Positions 1 to 8,362 of a stretch of 64,000 nt of DNA are shown here, in pieces. The number at the start of each line of letters is the position of its first letter. Within the stretch, counting starts at the first letter, position 1. Origin of the DNA: Methyloversatilis discipulorum (GTDB lineage Bacteria > Pseudomonadota > Gammaproteobacteria > Burkholderiales > Rhodocyclaceae); the NCBI RefSeq assembly GCF_000527135.1, contig NZ_AZUP01000001.1, positions 310,001 to 374,000 of the forward strand, in the 5' to 3' direction. The notes beneath the pieces are model-generated. The model did not search any database. It worked only from the letters and a program-made list of their open reading frames with translations, and was not told the origin of the DNA. Position numbers and translations under genes: made by a program.

Positions 1-4
1 GTTC

Positions 5-796
5 ATGAGAGCTGTCTGCCTGATCCAACGCATCGTGCTGCTGTGTGTGCTCGCGTTTTCGCTGACGGCGCCGGCGCCGGCGCGCGGCGCCGAGCCGCCG
101 ACCGTCGCCGCGGCGTCCGACCTGAAGTTCGCGATCGAGGAGGTGGCGGCCCGCTTCGAACGCGAAACCGGCCAGCGGATGCGTCTGGTTTTCGGTTCGT
201 CCGGCAATTTCTTCTCGCAGATCCGGCAGGGTGCGCCCTTCCATCTGTTCATGTCGGCCGACGAGGATTTCGTGTTCCGGCTGGCCGATCAGGGGCTGAC
301 TCAGGACCGCGGCCGGCTCTATGCCTACGGCCGCATCGGTCTGATGGTGCCGCGCGGGTCGTTGCTGAAGGCGGACGGCGAACTGCGGGATCTCGCGCAG
401 GCGCTGCGCGACGGGCGCCTGAAGAAGTTCGCCATCGCCAACCCGGAACACGCGCCCTACGGCGCCCGGGCAAAGGAGGCGTTGCAGCACGCCGGCGTGT
501 GGGCCGACATCGAACCGCGGCTGGTGCTCGGCGAGAACATTTCGCAGGCGGCGCAGTTCGCGACTTCGGGCGCGACTCAGGGCGGCATCATCGCGCTGTC
601 GCTGGCGAAGGTGCCGCAGGTGAGTGCACTCGGTGAATTCGCGCTGATCCCGGAAAGCTGGCATCGCAAGCTGGCGCAACGCATGGTGCTGCTGCGTGGC
701 GCGCCGCCCGCAGCGCGCGCCTTCTACGACTATCTCGCCACGCCGGCGGCGCAGGACATCATGCGCCGTCACGGCTTCGCGATGCCCGGCGCGTGA
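5..796 (+). CDS. modA: Molybdate ABC transporter, periplasmic binding protein
   Basis: 263 aa. It binds molybdate or tungstate in the periplasm and delivers it to ModBC. Residues 1-28 form a signal peptide (hydrophobic core LLCVLAFSLTAP, likely cleavage near ARG-AEP). The mature protein opens with the ModA-type VAAASDLKFAIEEVAARF, followed by FGSSGNFFSQI, where the family's oxyanion-binding serines lie. The length fits ModA (about 257 aa in E. coli). It is followed 31 bp later by modB and then modC, a standard molybdate importer operon. The promoter and any ModE site would lie upstream of the window, since the gene starts at base 5. Confidence 0.93.
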   Translation: MRAVCLIQRIVLLCVLAFSLTAPAPARGAEPPTVAAASDLKFAIEEVAARFERETGQRMRLVFGSSGNFFSQIRQGAPFHLFMSADEDFVFRLADQGLTQDRGRLYAYGRIGLMVPRGSLLKADGELRDLAQALRDGRLKKFAIANPEHAPYGARAKEALQHAGVWADIEPRLVLGENISQAAQFATSGATQGGIIALSLAKVPQVSALGEFALIPESWHRKLAQRMVLLRGAPPAARAFYDYLATPAAQDIMRRHGFAMPGA

Positions 797-827
797 TCGG
801 CGCCGACGCACCGAACGAGGGATATCC

Positions 828-1493
828 ATGGACTGGCAGGCTTTCTCGCTGTCGATCGAACTGGCGGCGGTGACGCTGCTGGTGCTGTTGCCGCCCGGCG
901 TGCTTGCCGCGCGCTGGCTGGCGCGCACGCGCTTTTCCGGCAAGGCCTGGATCGAAGCTTTCGTCGTGCTGCCGCTGGTGCTGCCGCCCACGGTGCTGGG
1001 CTACTACCTGCTGGTGTCGCTCGGTGCCGGCTCGCCGTTCGGCGCCTGGATGCTCGACAGCTTCGACATCCGGATGACCTTCAATTTCGCCGGTCTGCTG
1101 ATCGCCTCGCTGGTGTTCAACATCCCCTTCATCGTGCAGCCGGTGCAGCGCGCCTTCGAAGCGATACCCGACAACCTCGCCGAGGCCGCCGCGGTCTGCG
1201 GGCTGAGCGGCTGGCAGACCTTCTGGCGGGTCGAGCTGCCGCTGGCCTGGCCGGGCATCCTGTCCGCCATGGTGCTCACCTTCGTGCACACGCTGGGCGA
1301 ATTCGGCGTCGTGCTGATGATGGGCGGCAGTATTCCCGGCGAGACCAAGACGGTGGCGATCGCGATCTATGACCGCGTACAGTCCTTCGACCTCGCCGGC
1401 GCCGACCGCATGGCGCTGCTGTTGCTGGCGCTGTCGCTCGGTGCCGTGGCGGCGTCCTTCTTCGCCTCGGCCAGACTGGCGGCCCGCCGATGA
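828..1493 (+). CDS. modB: Molybdate ABC transporter permease
   Basis: 221 aa from the ATG at 828, preceded by the purine-rich GAACGAGGGATAT. An open frame extends further upstream but overlaps modA and has no membrane character. It is an inner-membrane channel subunit with about five transmembrane segments. The cytoplasmic EAA loop is visible as EAAAVCGLSGWQTFWRVELPLAWPGIL, the site that docks on the ModC ATPase. The sequence HTLGEFGVVLMMGGSIPGET is characteristic of ModB. The stop overlaps the modC start (ATGA), indicating translational coupling. Confidence 0.93.
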   Translation: MDWQAFSLSIELAAVTLLVLLPPGVLAARWLARTRFSGKAWIEAFVVLPLVLPPTVLGYYLLVSLGAGSPFGAWMLDSFDIRMTFNFAGLLIASLVFNIPFIVQPVQRAFEAIPDNLAEAAAVCGLSGWQTFWRVELPLAWPGILSAMVLTFVHTLGEFGVVLMMGGSIPGETKTVAIAIYDRVQSFDLAGADRMALLLLALSLGAVAASFFASARLAARR

Positions 1494-2641
1494 ACGGCGA
1501 TCACCGCGCTGCCCGCGCACTGCGGGTCGATATCGCCCAGACCGAGCCGATGCCGTTGCACGGTCGTTTCGACTGCGCCGCCGGCGAACTGCTCGCGCTG
1601 GTCGGCCCGTCGGGTGCCGGCAAGACCTCGATGCTGCGCGTGCTGGCCGGGCTGATGCGGCCGCAGCGTGGCCGTATCGAGGTCGGCACGCAGCTGTGGT
1701 GCGACAGCGAACAGGGCGTATTCCTGCCGCCACAGCGTCGCCACGTCGGGCTGGTGTTCCAGAACTACGCGCTGATGCCGCACCTCAGTGCGGTCGATAA
1801 CGTCGCACTGGCCTTGCTGCATCTGCCGGCCGGCGATCGCGCAGCCCAAGCCCGGCGCTGGCTCGATCACGTCCATCTGTCGCACGAACAGCAGCAGCGG
1901 CGACCCGCCGCCCTGTCCGGCGGCCAGCAGCAGCGCGTGGCGGTGGCGCGTGCGCTCGCTCGCGAACCGAAGCTGCTGCTGCTCGACGAGCCGTTCTCCG
2001 CAGTCGACCAGATGAGCCGGCAGGGGCTCTACCGCTTGCTGGCCGATCTGCGCAGCGACCTCGATATTCCCATCCTGCTGGTGACGCACGACCTCAATGA
2101 AGCGCGTCTGCTGGCTGACCGGCTGGTGGTGATGGACGCCGGTGCGGTGCTGCAGGAGGGGCCGCCCGAGCACATCCATCGCGCACCGCGTAATGCGCGC
2201 GTGGCCGATCTGGTGGGCATGCACAACCGTTTCCAGGGTGTCTGGGTGGGGCCGTCGGGCAGGGCGGGCTGGGGTCTTCTGAAATGGGTGTCGGCGACCG
2301 GCGGCGACAGCGCGGACATGCTGCTCGAAGTGCGCGACAAGGGAAAGATCAAGCCAGGCCAACCGGTGAACTGGGTGGTGCCGGGCGACGGCATCCTGCT
2401 CGGCGCGGACGGCAGCGGGCAGGAACTGGAAGCGACGGTGAGCGAGGCCCGCCACCTCGGTGAGATCACGCTGGCGTCGCTGACGCTGGAGCGCAATCCG
2501 CAGATCAGCCTGCGCATCACGCTGGCCGGACCGCAGCGCCGGCGCATCGGCAACGGTGACCGGCTGGCCTTGCGGCTCGACCCCGCGCTGGTCCACGTGA
2601 TGCCGCTGCACCAGCGGCCACCGGGCTTGAGCCCGGATTAG
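1490..2641 (+). CDS. modC: Molybdate ABC transporter ATP-binding protein
   Basis: 383 aa cytoplasmic ATPase energising ModAB. Walker A is GPSGAGKT (about residues 38-45), the ABC signature is LSGGQQQR, and Walker B is LLLLDEPFSAVD. The C-terminal roughly 120 residues (after HRAPRNARVADLVGMHNRFQG) match the position of the TOBE/MOP molybdate-binding domain of ModC. It starts inside the modB stop codon. The length is slightly above E. coli ModC (352 aa). Confidence 0.92.
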   Translation: MNGDHRAARALRVDIAQTEPMPLHGRFDCAAGELLALVGPSGAGKTSMLRVLAGLMRPQRGRIEVGTQLWCDSEQGVFLPPQRRHVGLVFQNYALMPHLSAVDNVALALLHLPAGDRAAQARRWLDHVHLSHEQQQRRPAALSGGQQQRVAVARALAREPKLLLLDEPFSAVDQMSRQGLYRLLADLRSDLDIPILLVTHDLNEARLLADRLVVMDAGAVLQEGPPEHIHRAPRNARVADLVGMHNRFQGVWVGPSGRAGWGLLKWVSATGGDSADMLLEVRDKGKIKPGQPVNWVVPGDGILLGADGSGQELEATVSEARHLGEITLASLTLERNPQISLRITLAGPQRRRIGNGDRLALRLDPALVHVMPLHQRPPGLSPD

Positions 2642-2908
2642 CCGGCGCGGTCCTGCCGGGTTGCCCATCGGCGCCAGAACCTTTTTGCGCCGCACAAACC
2701 GAGGGCGGAATACGCCCCGCGACGGTGCGGATGCGACGCTTTGCTGCCGTTGCGACACGCTTTGCCCGATACTTGTGCGTCGGCCGGGCGCGCATGAGCT
2801 GCGTCAAGTTGCAGGAGTGCGGCGGCCGGCATACTCCGTGACGCATCGGGCAGGGCTGCAGTGGCCTTGCCGCGCGCGTCGGTGATCGATCCGGACAGAC
2901 CGACCGAC
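2642..2908. other. Intergenic region between modC and the DUF2189 gene
   Basis: 267 bp with no credible gene. An imperfect dyad at 2794-2807 (ATGAG-N4-GTCAA) resembles an FNR/Anr box at 7 of 10 positions and lies about 100 bp before the next start. That is suggestive only. No terminator with a T-run is visible after modC. Confidence 0.3.
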
Positions 2909-3679
2909 ATGAACGACAGCCACGCCATCATCGAATCCCGCCGCTACACGACCCGTGCCGTACCGCTGAGCCGACCGCTGGACTGGCTGGTCGCCGGCTG
3001 TCGCGATTTCCTGCGCTGCCCGGGGCCCGGATTGCTGCATGGCGCCGCCGTCGCGGTGTTCGGTGCGCTGCTGTGCTGGCAGATACCGGACCAGTTCTGG
3101 CTGCTCAACGGCGCCTTCACCGGGTTCATGCTGGTCGCACCGGTGGTGGCGACCGGCCTGTACGCGATCAGCCGCGCGCTGGAGCGTGGTCAGCCGGCCG
3201 GGCTGATGACCGCGGTGCATGCGTGGAAGCCGCGCGACAGCCGCATGGTGGTGTTCGGATTACTGCTGGCGCTGGCCGGCACCGGCTGGGTGATGACCTC
3301 GGCCGCGCTGATCTGGGCCTGTGCGCCGGCGCCGGTGGCGACGCCGGAAGATTTCCTGCGCCTGGTCGTGCTGGCGGAACAGGGCTGGCTGTTCGAGGCC
3401 TGGCTGGCGCTGGGCGGCCTGCTTGCCGCACCGGTGTTCGCGTCCAGCGTGGTGGCGATTCCGCTGCTGCTCGACCGCGACATCGGCGTGCTTGGCGCGG
3501 TGCTCACCAGCTGGCGCGTGGTGATGGAGAACCCGGCGCCGCTGGCGCTATGGGGTGTGGCGATTGCCGGATTCACGCTGTTCGGCATGGCGACCGGGCT
3601 GGTCGGCATGCTGGTGGTGGTGCCGCTGCTGGGTCACGCCAGCTGGCACGCCTATCGCGATCTGGTGCGCGCCGCCTGA
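2909..3679 (+). CDS. DUF2189-family integral membrane protein
   Basis: 256 aa from the ATG at 2909 (MNDSHAIIESRRYTTRAV). A GTG at 2861 would add 16 residues that do not look like the family. About six hydrophobic segments are visible, including GAAVAVFGALLCWQIP, TGFMLVAPVVATGLYAISRAL, MVVFGLLLALAGTGWVMTSAALIW and LWGVAIAGFTLFGMATGLVGMLVVVPLLGHASWHAY. The last segment ends with the GHASWHAYRDLV signature typical of DUF2189. The function is unknown; in other proteobacteria I recall members near respiratory oxidase genes, but none is here. The DUF2788 gene follows. Confidence 0.75.
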   Translation: MNDSHAIIESRRYTTRAVPLSRPLDWLVAGCRDFLRCPGPGLLHGAAVAVFGALLCWQIPDQFWLLNGAFTGFMLVAPVVATGLYAISRALERGQPAGLMTAVHAWKPRDSRMVVFGLLLALAGTGWVMTSAALIWACAPAPVATPEDFLRLVVLAEQGWLFEAWLALGGLLAAPVFASSVVAIPLLLDRDIGVLGAVLTSWRVVMENPAPLALWGVAIAGFTLFGMATGLVGMLVVVPLLGHASWHAYRDLVRAA

Positions 3680-3726
3680 GCGCGCACCGATCAACCTATT
3701 GAATATCGCTGGAGCAGGTTTCACAC

Positions 3727-3936
3727 ATGGGCGGCATCACTGAAGAGCAATTCGCCGAATTCGGGCTCACCTTCGGCGTCGCCGCCTTCATGCTCTACAT
3801 GCTGTTCATCCTGCTGCAGCTCGCGCGCGAGTCCAAGGCCGGTCGCTTCGGCACCTTCGTCATCCTGATCGGCCTCGGCCTCGGCATGATGGGTTTCGTC
3901 GCCAAGGGTGTGATCAAGTGGATGCTCGGCGGCTGA
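3727..3936 (+). CDS. DUF2788 small membrane protein
   Basis: 69 aa. The start at 3727 is preceded by GGAGCAGG. There are two transmembrane helices (FGLTFGVAAFMLYMLFILLQLA and FGTFVILIGLGLGMMGFVAKGVI), and the architecture matches the small DUF2788 family. The function is unknown. It lies 47 bp after the DUF2189 gene and is probably cotranscribed with it, so the pair may act together in the inner membrane. Confidence 0.75.
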   Translation: MGGITEEQFAEFGLTFGVAAFMLYMLFILLQLARESKAGRFGTFVILIGLGLGMMGFVAKGVIKWMLGG

Positions 3937-4899
3937 TCAGGCGCCCGTCGCGCAGACTCTCTCCCGTACCGTGGCGCGCATCGTGCGCGCCAGCGACTGC
4001 AGCGATCCGCCGGCGCGGTAGTTGAAGCTCACGTGCAGCGTATCGCCGGCCCGCGCCTCGACCGGCGTCGTCAGCGGCAGCACCATGTAATCGTTCAGCC
4101 AGTCCTGCGTCCGCCCCTGCGTGCCGAGCAGCGCCAGGATGTTCTTGGTGATGAAGCGCAGCGCATTGACCGTGCCGTCGGCAGTGATGGCGATGTCGCC
4201 CTTCCAGGCGATGTCGCGGCTGCAGGTCTGATCGAAATCCATCACGCCATAGACCACCGGTGCGCCCAGTTCGGTCGCGCCCGGGTGTTCGGCGCCGACG
4301 CGCTGGAACTGGATGATGGGAGCGTTGAAGCCGTAGAAATCGAACACCTGGTGCAGCGGCTGCACCGCCATCAGCGCAGCGGTTGGCAGGAAGATCGGCA
4401 GGCGGTCGCCGAAGCGGGCGCGGTAGCGCGCCTTGAAGGCTTCGATCACGTCGACCTGTTTTTCGCGCAGCATGCCGACGTGGATCATTTCGCAGATGAC
4501 CACGTCCACCGGTTCCGGCGGCAGGTATTCGAAAGCGTCGGCGTGCACCACTTCGACCTTGTGTCCGTGCGCGTTCATCGCCAGCAGGCGGCGCGATTCG
4601 GCCACCATGTCCGGGTTGAATTCGACGCAGTACACCTTGCTCGCGTGTGCCGCGGCGAAGCAGGACAGCACGCCGGTGCCGCCACCCAGTTCGAGCACGC
4701 GCGCGCCCTTGAACACGACTGCATCGATGGCCGCCTTGAAATTGCTCATGCGGTTGGTGTCGAGCAGCATGTTGTGGTGGTAGTGCAGGGGAATGAACTG
4801 TCCGAGATGGCTGGGCTCGTCGTCGGCATCGCTCATCGGCAGGCTGGCGCCGGGCGCGGCCGGGGTGCCGAGGTGGGCTTCGGGTTCCATCCGTGACAT
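3937..4899 (-). CDS. PRMT-like class I SAM-dependent methyltransferase
   Basis: 320 aa. The start at 4899 is preceded by GAGGAAG; upstream in-frame codons lack an RBS. The SAM-binding motif I is VLELGGGTGVLSCFAA, followed by the acidic motif VYCVEFNPDMV. VICEMIHVGMLREKQ then resembles the double-E loop of protein arginine methyltransferases, though the second glutamate and the usual tryptophan differ. The C-terminal half is a beta-barrel-like region, as in PRMTs. It could methylate a protein arginine or a small molecule; I cannot tell the substrate. It converges on the DUF2788 gene and diverges from the P-type ATPase. Confidence 0.7.
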   Translation of the reverse strand: MSRMEPEAHLGTPAAPGASLPMSDADDEPSHLGQFIPLHYHHNMLLDTNRMSNFKAAIDAVVFKGARVLELGGGTGVLSCFAAAHASKVYCVEFNPDMVAESRRLLAMNAHGHKVEVVHADAFEYLPPEPVDVVICEMIHVGMLREKQVDVIEAFKARYRARFGDRLPIFLPTAALMAVQPLHQVFDFYGFNAPIIQFQRVGAEHPGATELGAPVVYGVMDFDQTCSRDIAWKGDIAITADGTVNALRFITKNILALLGTQGRTQDWLNDYMVLPLTTPVEARAGDTLHVSFNYRAGGSLQSLARTMRATVRERVCATGA

Positions 4900-5055
4900 G
4901 GTTCTTCCTCTCGTGTGGTCGGTTAATGTTTGCCGCGCGCTGCCGGCAACTTCTGCCTTGAACAATCCTTTGTTGCCGTCCGGACCGCCTTGCGGCAGTC
5001 ACGGCAAGGCTCATCGCAGCTTTCGTGCCAGACTTCGGCGAGAACTGAACGACGG

Positions 5056-7581
5056 ATGCAGCGGATGAACGGGTCGCAGGAGCAGGCCGGGCTGAACGCG
5101 GCGGAGGTGGCTGCGCGTCGCGCGCAGGACGGCTGGAACGAGATCGCCGCCGAGAAGCCGCACACGCTGCTTGCCACGGTCTTCGAGGTGGTGCGGGAGC
5201 CGATGTTCCTGCTGCTGCTGGGCGCCGGCGCCATCTATCTGCTGATGGGCGACGCGCACGAAGCGCTGGTGCTGCTCGGCTTCGTCGTGCTCATCATCGC
5301 CGTCACGGTCTTCCAGGAGCGGCGCACCGAACACGCGCTGGCCGCGCTGCGCGATCTGTCCAGCCCGCGTGCGCTGGTGATGCGCGATGGTGCGGTCAAG
5401 CGCATTGCCGGTCGCGAAGTGGTGCGCGGCGACCTGCTGCTGCTGACCGAGGGCGACCGCGTGCCGGCCGACGGCATGCTGCTGAGCGCCAACGACCTGG
5501 CGGTGGATGAATCGATGCTGACCGGCGAGTCGGTGCCGGTCGGCAAGCTGCCGGTCGACGGTGGCGAGACGCTGCGCGTGTTCTCCGGCACGCTGGTCGT
5601 GCGCGGTCGCGGCACGGTCGAGGTGACGGCAATCGGCGAGGCTACCGAGCTGGGGCGCATCGGCAAGTCGCTGGCCGAGACCGCCAGCGGTGCCTCGCCA
5701 CTGCAGCGCGAACTGGGGCTGCTGGCACGTCGGCTGGCGGTGATCGGCATCGCGCTGTGCGTGCTGCTCGCCGTGTCGTACGCGACGCTGCGCGGCGGCT
5801 GGCTCGACGGCGTGCTGTACGGCATCACGCTGGCGATGAGCATCCTGCCGCAGGAATTTCCGGTCATCCTGATCGTGTTCCTCGCCTTCGGAGCGCGCCG
5901 CATCGCCGCCCGCCGCGTGCTGACGCGCCGGCTGTCGGCGATCGAAACGCTGGGCCAGACCACCGTGCTGTGCACCGACAAGACCGGCACGCTCACCCGC
6001 AACCGGATGGAAGTCGCCGCGCTCGCGGTCGATGGCGAGCTGCTGGCGCTCGACGGCGGCGTGCGGCTGGAGGAACTGCCGGAAACCTATCACCGCCTGC
6101 TCGAATATGCGGTGCTGGCGAGCGAAACCGATCCGCACGACCCGATGGAACAGGCCTTCCTGCGGCTGGCTGGCGACTATCTGGCCAATACCGAACACAT
6201 GCATCCGGACTGGCAGCTGGCGCGCGAGTACGAACTGTCGCCCGACCTGCTGGCGATGTCGCACCTGTGGCAGGCACCGGACCGGCGCGACAGCGAGGTG
6301 GCGGCCAAGGGCGCGCCCGAGGCCATCATCGACCTCTGCCATCTGGCGCCGGACGCGGCCACGCACGTGATGGCGCGCGCTGGCGAACTTGCCGACCGCG
6401 GCCTGCGCGTGCTGGCGGTGGCGCATGCGGCACACCCGCAGGGTGCTGGCATGCCGGCCATCCAGCACGATTTCGAGTTCCGCTTCATCGGCCTGATCGG
6501 GCTGGCCGACCCGCTGCGCGCCGAGGTGCCGGCGGCGGTGGCGGAATGTCGCGCGGCCGGTGTGCGTGTGCTCATGATCACCGGCGACCACCCGCGCACC
6601 GCGCGTGCGATCGCGGCGCAGGCCGGCATCGACGGCACCCGCGTGCTGACCGGCCCGGATCTGGCTGCGATGGACGCCGCGACCTTCGCCGACGCGGTTG
6701 CCGGCTGCTGCGTGTTCGCCCGCGTCAGTCCGCAGCAGAAGCTGGCCATCGTCGATGCGCTGAAGGCACGCGGCGACATCGTCGCGATGACCGGTGACGG
6801 CGTGAATGACGCACCGGCGTTGAAGTCCGCACATATCGGCATCGCCATGGGCAAGCGCGGCACCGATGTCGCGCGCGAGGCGGCGGACCTGGTGCTGGTC
6901 GAGGACGACTTCGCCGCCATCGTCGACGCGATACGGCTGGGCCGCCGCATCTTCCGCAACCTGCGCCACGCGATGACCTACACGCTGGCGGTGCACGTGC
7001 CCATCATCGCGCTGGTGGCCGCGCCGGTGCTGTTCGGCTGGCCGGTGCTGCTGGCGCCGGTGCACATCGCCTTCCTCGAACTGGTGATCGACCCGACCTG
7101 TTCCATCGTGTTCGAAGCGGACGAGGCGGGCGACGAACTGATGCGCGAGCCGCCGCGGCCGCGCGGCGCCGTGTTGCTGCCGCCCTTGCGCATCGCGACG
7201 AGCCTGCTCTACGGCGCCATCGTGTCGGCCGCGCTGGTGGCATTCGATGTATGGGCGCTCGATGCCGGCTTCGCCGCCGACGAGGTCCGCACACTGGTGT
7301 TCGTCGCGCTGGTGGCGAGCGGCATCGCGCTCATCTTTACCGCACGCGCGTCGGCTGCGGACCCGAGCGGGCTCGGGCACGGCACCGCGGTCGCGCGCTG
7401 GGTGATCGGCGGCACGCTGTTCGCGCTGCTGCTGGTCACCACGGTGCCCTGGCTGGCGGCACAGTTCTCGTTTGCCGCGGTCGCCCCGGCTCAGTGGCTC
7501 GCGGCCTGCGCGCTCGGACTGGCAACGCTGCTGCCGCTGCTCGCCGCCCGCTGGCTGGCGTACGCGCGCAAGGCGGTGTGA
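5056..7581 (+). CDS. Cation-translocating P-type ATPase (P2-like)
   Basis: 841 aa from the ATG at 5056 (MQRMNGSQEQ). An open frame continues 126 bp upstream but is not P-type-like. Actuator loop TGES is at 156-159, the phosphorylated Asp is in DKTGTLT (D308), and the hinge GDGVNDAP is at 580-587. Transmembrane helix 4 carries PQEFP (265-269) in place of the PEGLP of Ca2+ pumps. The overall order (N-terminal cation-ATPase domain, E1-E2 core, hydrolase, four C-terminal helices) fits a P2-type pump without heavy-metal domains. The ion is not predictable, though Ca2+, Mg2+ or another divalent cation is likely. It stands alone, divergent from the methyltransferase. Confidence 0.88.
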   Translation: MQRMNGSQEQAGLNAAEVAARRAQDGWNEIAAEKPHTLLATVFEVVREPMFLLLLGAGAIYLLMGDAHEALVLLGFVVLIIAVTVFQERRTEHALAALRDLSSPRALVMRDGAVKRIAGREVVRGDLLLLTEGDRVPADGMLLSANDLAVDESMLTGESVPVGKLPVDGGETLRVFSGTLVVRGRGTVEVTAIGEATELGRIGKSLAETASGASPLQRELGLLARRLAVIGIALCVLLAVSYATLRGGWLDGVLYGITLAMSILPQEFPVILIVFLAFGARRIAARRVLTRRLSAIETLGQTTVLCTDKTGTLTRNRMEVAALAVDGELLALDGGVRLEELPETYHRLLEYAVLASETDPHDPMEQAFLRLAGDYLANTEHMHPDWQLAREYELSPDLLAMSHLWQAPDRRDSEVAAKGAPEAIIDLCHLAPDAATHVMARAGELADRGLRVLAVAHAAHPQGAGMPAIQHDFEFRFIGLIGLADPLRAEVPAAVAECRAAGVRVLMITGDHPRTARAIAAQAGIDGTRVLTGPDLAAMDAATFADAVAGCCVFARVSPQQKLAIVDALKARGDIVAMTGDGVNDAPALKSAHIGIAMGKRGTDVAREAADLVLVEDDFAAIVDAIRLGRRIFRNLRHAMTYTLAVHVPIIALVAAPVLFGWPVLLAPVHIAFLELVIDPTCSIVFEADEAGDELMREPPRPRGAVLLPPLRIATSLLYGAIVSAALVAFDVWALDAGFAADEVRTLVFVALVASGIALIFTARASAADPSGLGHGTAVARWVIGGTLFALLLVTTVPWLAAQFSFAAVAPAQWLAACALGLATLLPLLAARWLAYARKAV

Positions 7582-7601
7582 TGACGGGCATTCGCCGGAC
7601 G

Positions 7602-7630
7602 AAAAAAATGCCCGACCAGCGGTCGGGCAT
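7602..7630 (-). terminator. Rho-independent terminator after PEP-CTERM gene 1
   Basis: Perfect 10-bp inverted repeat (7608-7617 with 7621-7630, loop AGC). On the minus strand it is followed by a run of T (A-run at 7602-7607 on the plus strand). It ends the phoX/PEP-CTERM transcript. Confidence 0.88.
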
Positions 7631-7663
7631 CAAGGACATGCGTGTGACAGGGTCGTGCAGTAA

Positions 7664-8284
7664 TCAGGTACGGCGGCGTGCGGCCATGCCGATCAGACCG
7701 AGACCGGCCAGCAGCATCGCGTAGGTTTCGGGTTCCGGCACCGGGGCGGCGACCGCCAGGTTGTCCAGCACCACGCCATTGCCCTTGAAGGAGATGGAGC
7801 GGATGTCGGCCACGTCGCGCGTGATGCCGAGGAACAGGCCCTCGTTGTAGTCGTCTTCGGCGGTGTCGATCGCCAGCGTGTAGGTTTCGATGATCTGGTT
7901 GTTGTCGCCGTAGGCGGACACCACGACCGAGAACGGGAAGTCGTTCATGGCGAAATGGTTCACCAGCGCGCCGGCACCGGTGGTCAGCTCGGCGAAAGTG
8001 AAGCGCAGTTCGCCGATGTTACCGGTGGCAGCGAAGTGGTTTCCGAGACCCCAAGTGCCATTGTTGCCCAGATTGGCAATGAAGCCACCGAGCTGCGAAT
8101 CGGCGTCGCCGGTGAAGATGACGCCGGGGGCGACCTCTTCCGGGCCGGTCGTGAAGAAGCCTTCGTAGGCTTCGAAGTCCACCAGCAGCGGGTTGCCGAT
8201 GTCGGCAGCGTTATTGGTCAGCGCGGCGTGGGCCGGCAGTGCGGCGGCGAAGGCCAGCGCGAGGGCGGCGAGTTTCAGTTTCAT
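7664..8284 (-). CDS. PEP-CTERM sorting-domain protein
   Basis: 206 aa secreted protein. N-terminal signal peptide (KLKLAALALAFAAALPAHA). The C-terminus is a textbook exosortase tripartite signal: VPEPETYAMLLAGLGLIGMAARRRT, that is, a PEP motif, a hydrophobic helix and a basic tail. The middle is a beta-rich domain without a catalytic motif I recognise. Family knowledge says EpsH-type exosortases process such proteins for surface display or exopolysaccharide association. It lies 78 bp downstream of phoX on the same strand, probably in one transcript. Confidence 0.87.
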   Translation of the reverse strand: MKLKLAALALAFAAALPAHAALTNNAADIGNPLLVDFEAYEGFFTTGPEEVAPGVIFTGDADSQLGGFIANLGNNGTWGLGNHFAATGNIGELRFTFAELTTGAGALVNHFAMNDFPFSVVVSAYGDNNQIIETYTLAIDTAEDDYNEGLFLGITRDVADIRSISFKGNGVVLDNLAVAAPVPEPETYAMLLAGLGLIGMAARRRT

Positions 8285-8311
8285 GATGAATCCTTTACGG
8301 AGGTTTCGTTG

Positions 8312-8338
8312 ATGGAGGCGACGCTACGCCGCCTCCAT
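8312..8338 (-). other. Intercistronic hairpin between phoX and the PEP-CTERM gene
   Basis: 9-bp perfect inverted repeat (8312-8320 with 8330-8338), with no T-run on the minus strand. It probably forms an mRNA processing or stability hairpin that could set the relative levels of PhoX and the PEP-CTERM protein, rather than a terminator. Confidence 0.5.
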
Positions 8339-8362
8339 GACGTCGATGTGAAGATCGACGGA

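Noticed and set aside
2794..2807. FNR/Anr box before the DUF2189 gene
   Set aside because: Only 7 of 10 conserved positions match, with no promoter visible at the right distance.
5011..7380. 789-codon open frame opposite the P-type ATPase
   Set aside because: Same GC-driven artefact; the ATPase strand carries TGES, DKTGT and GDGVND.
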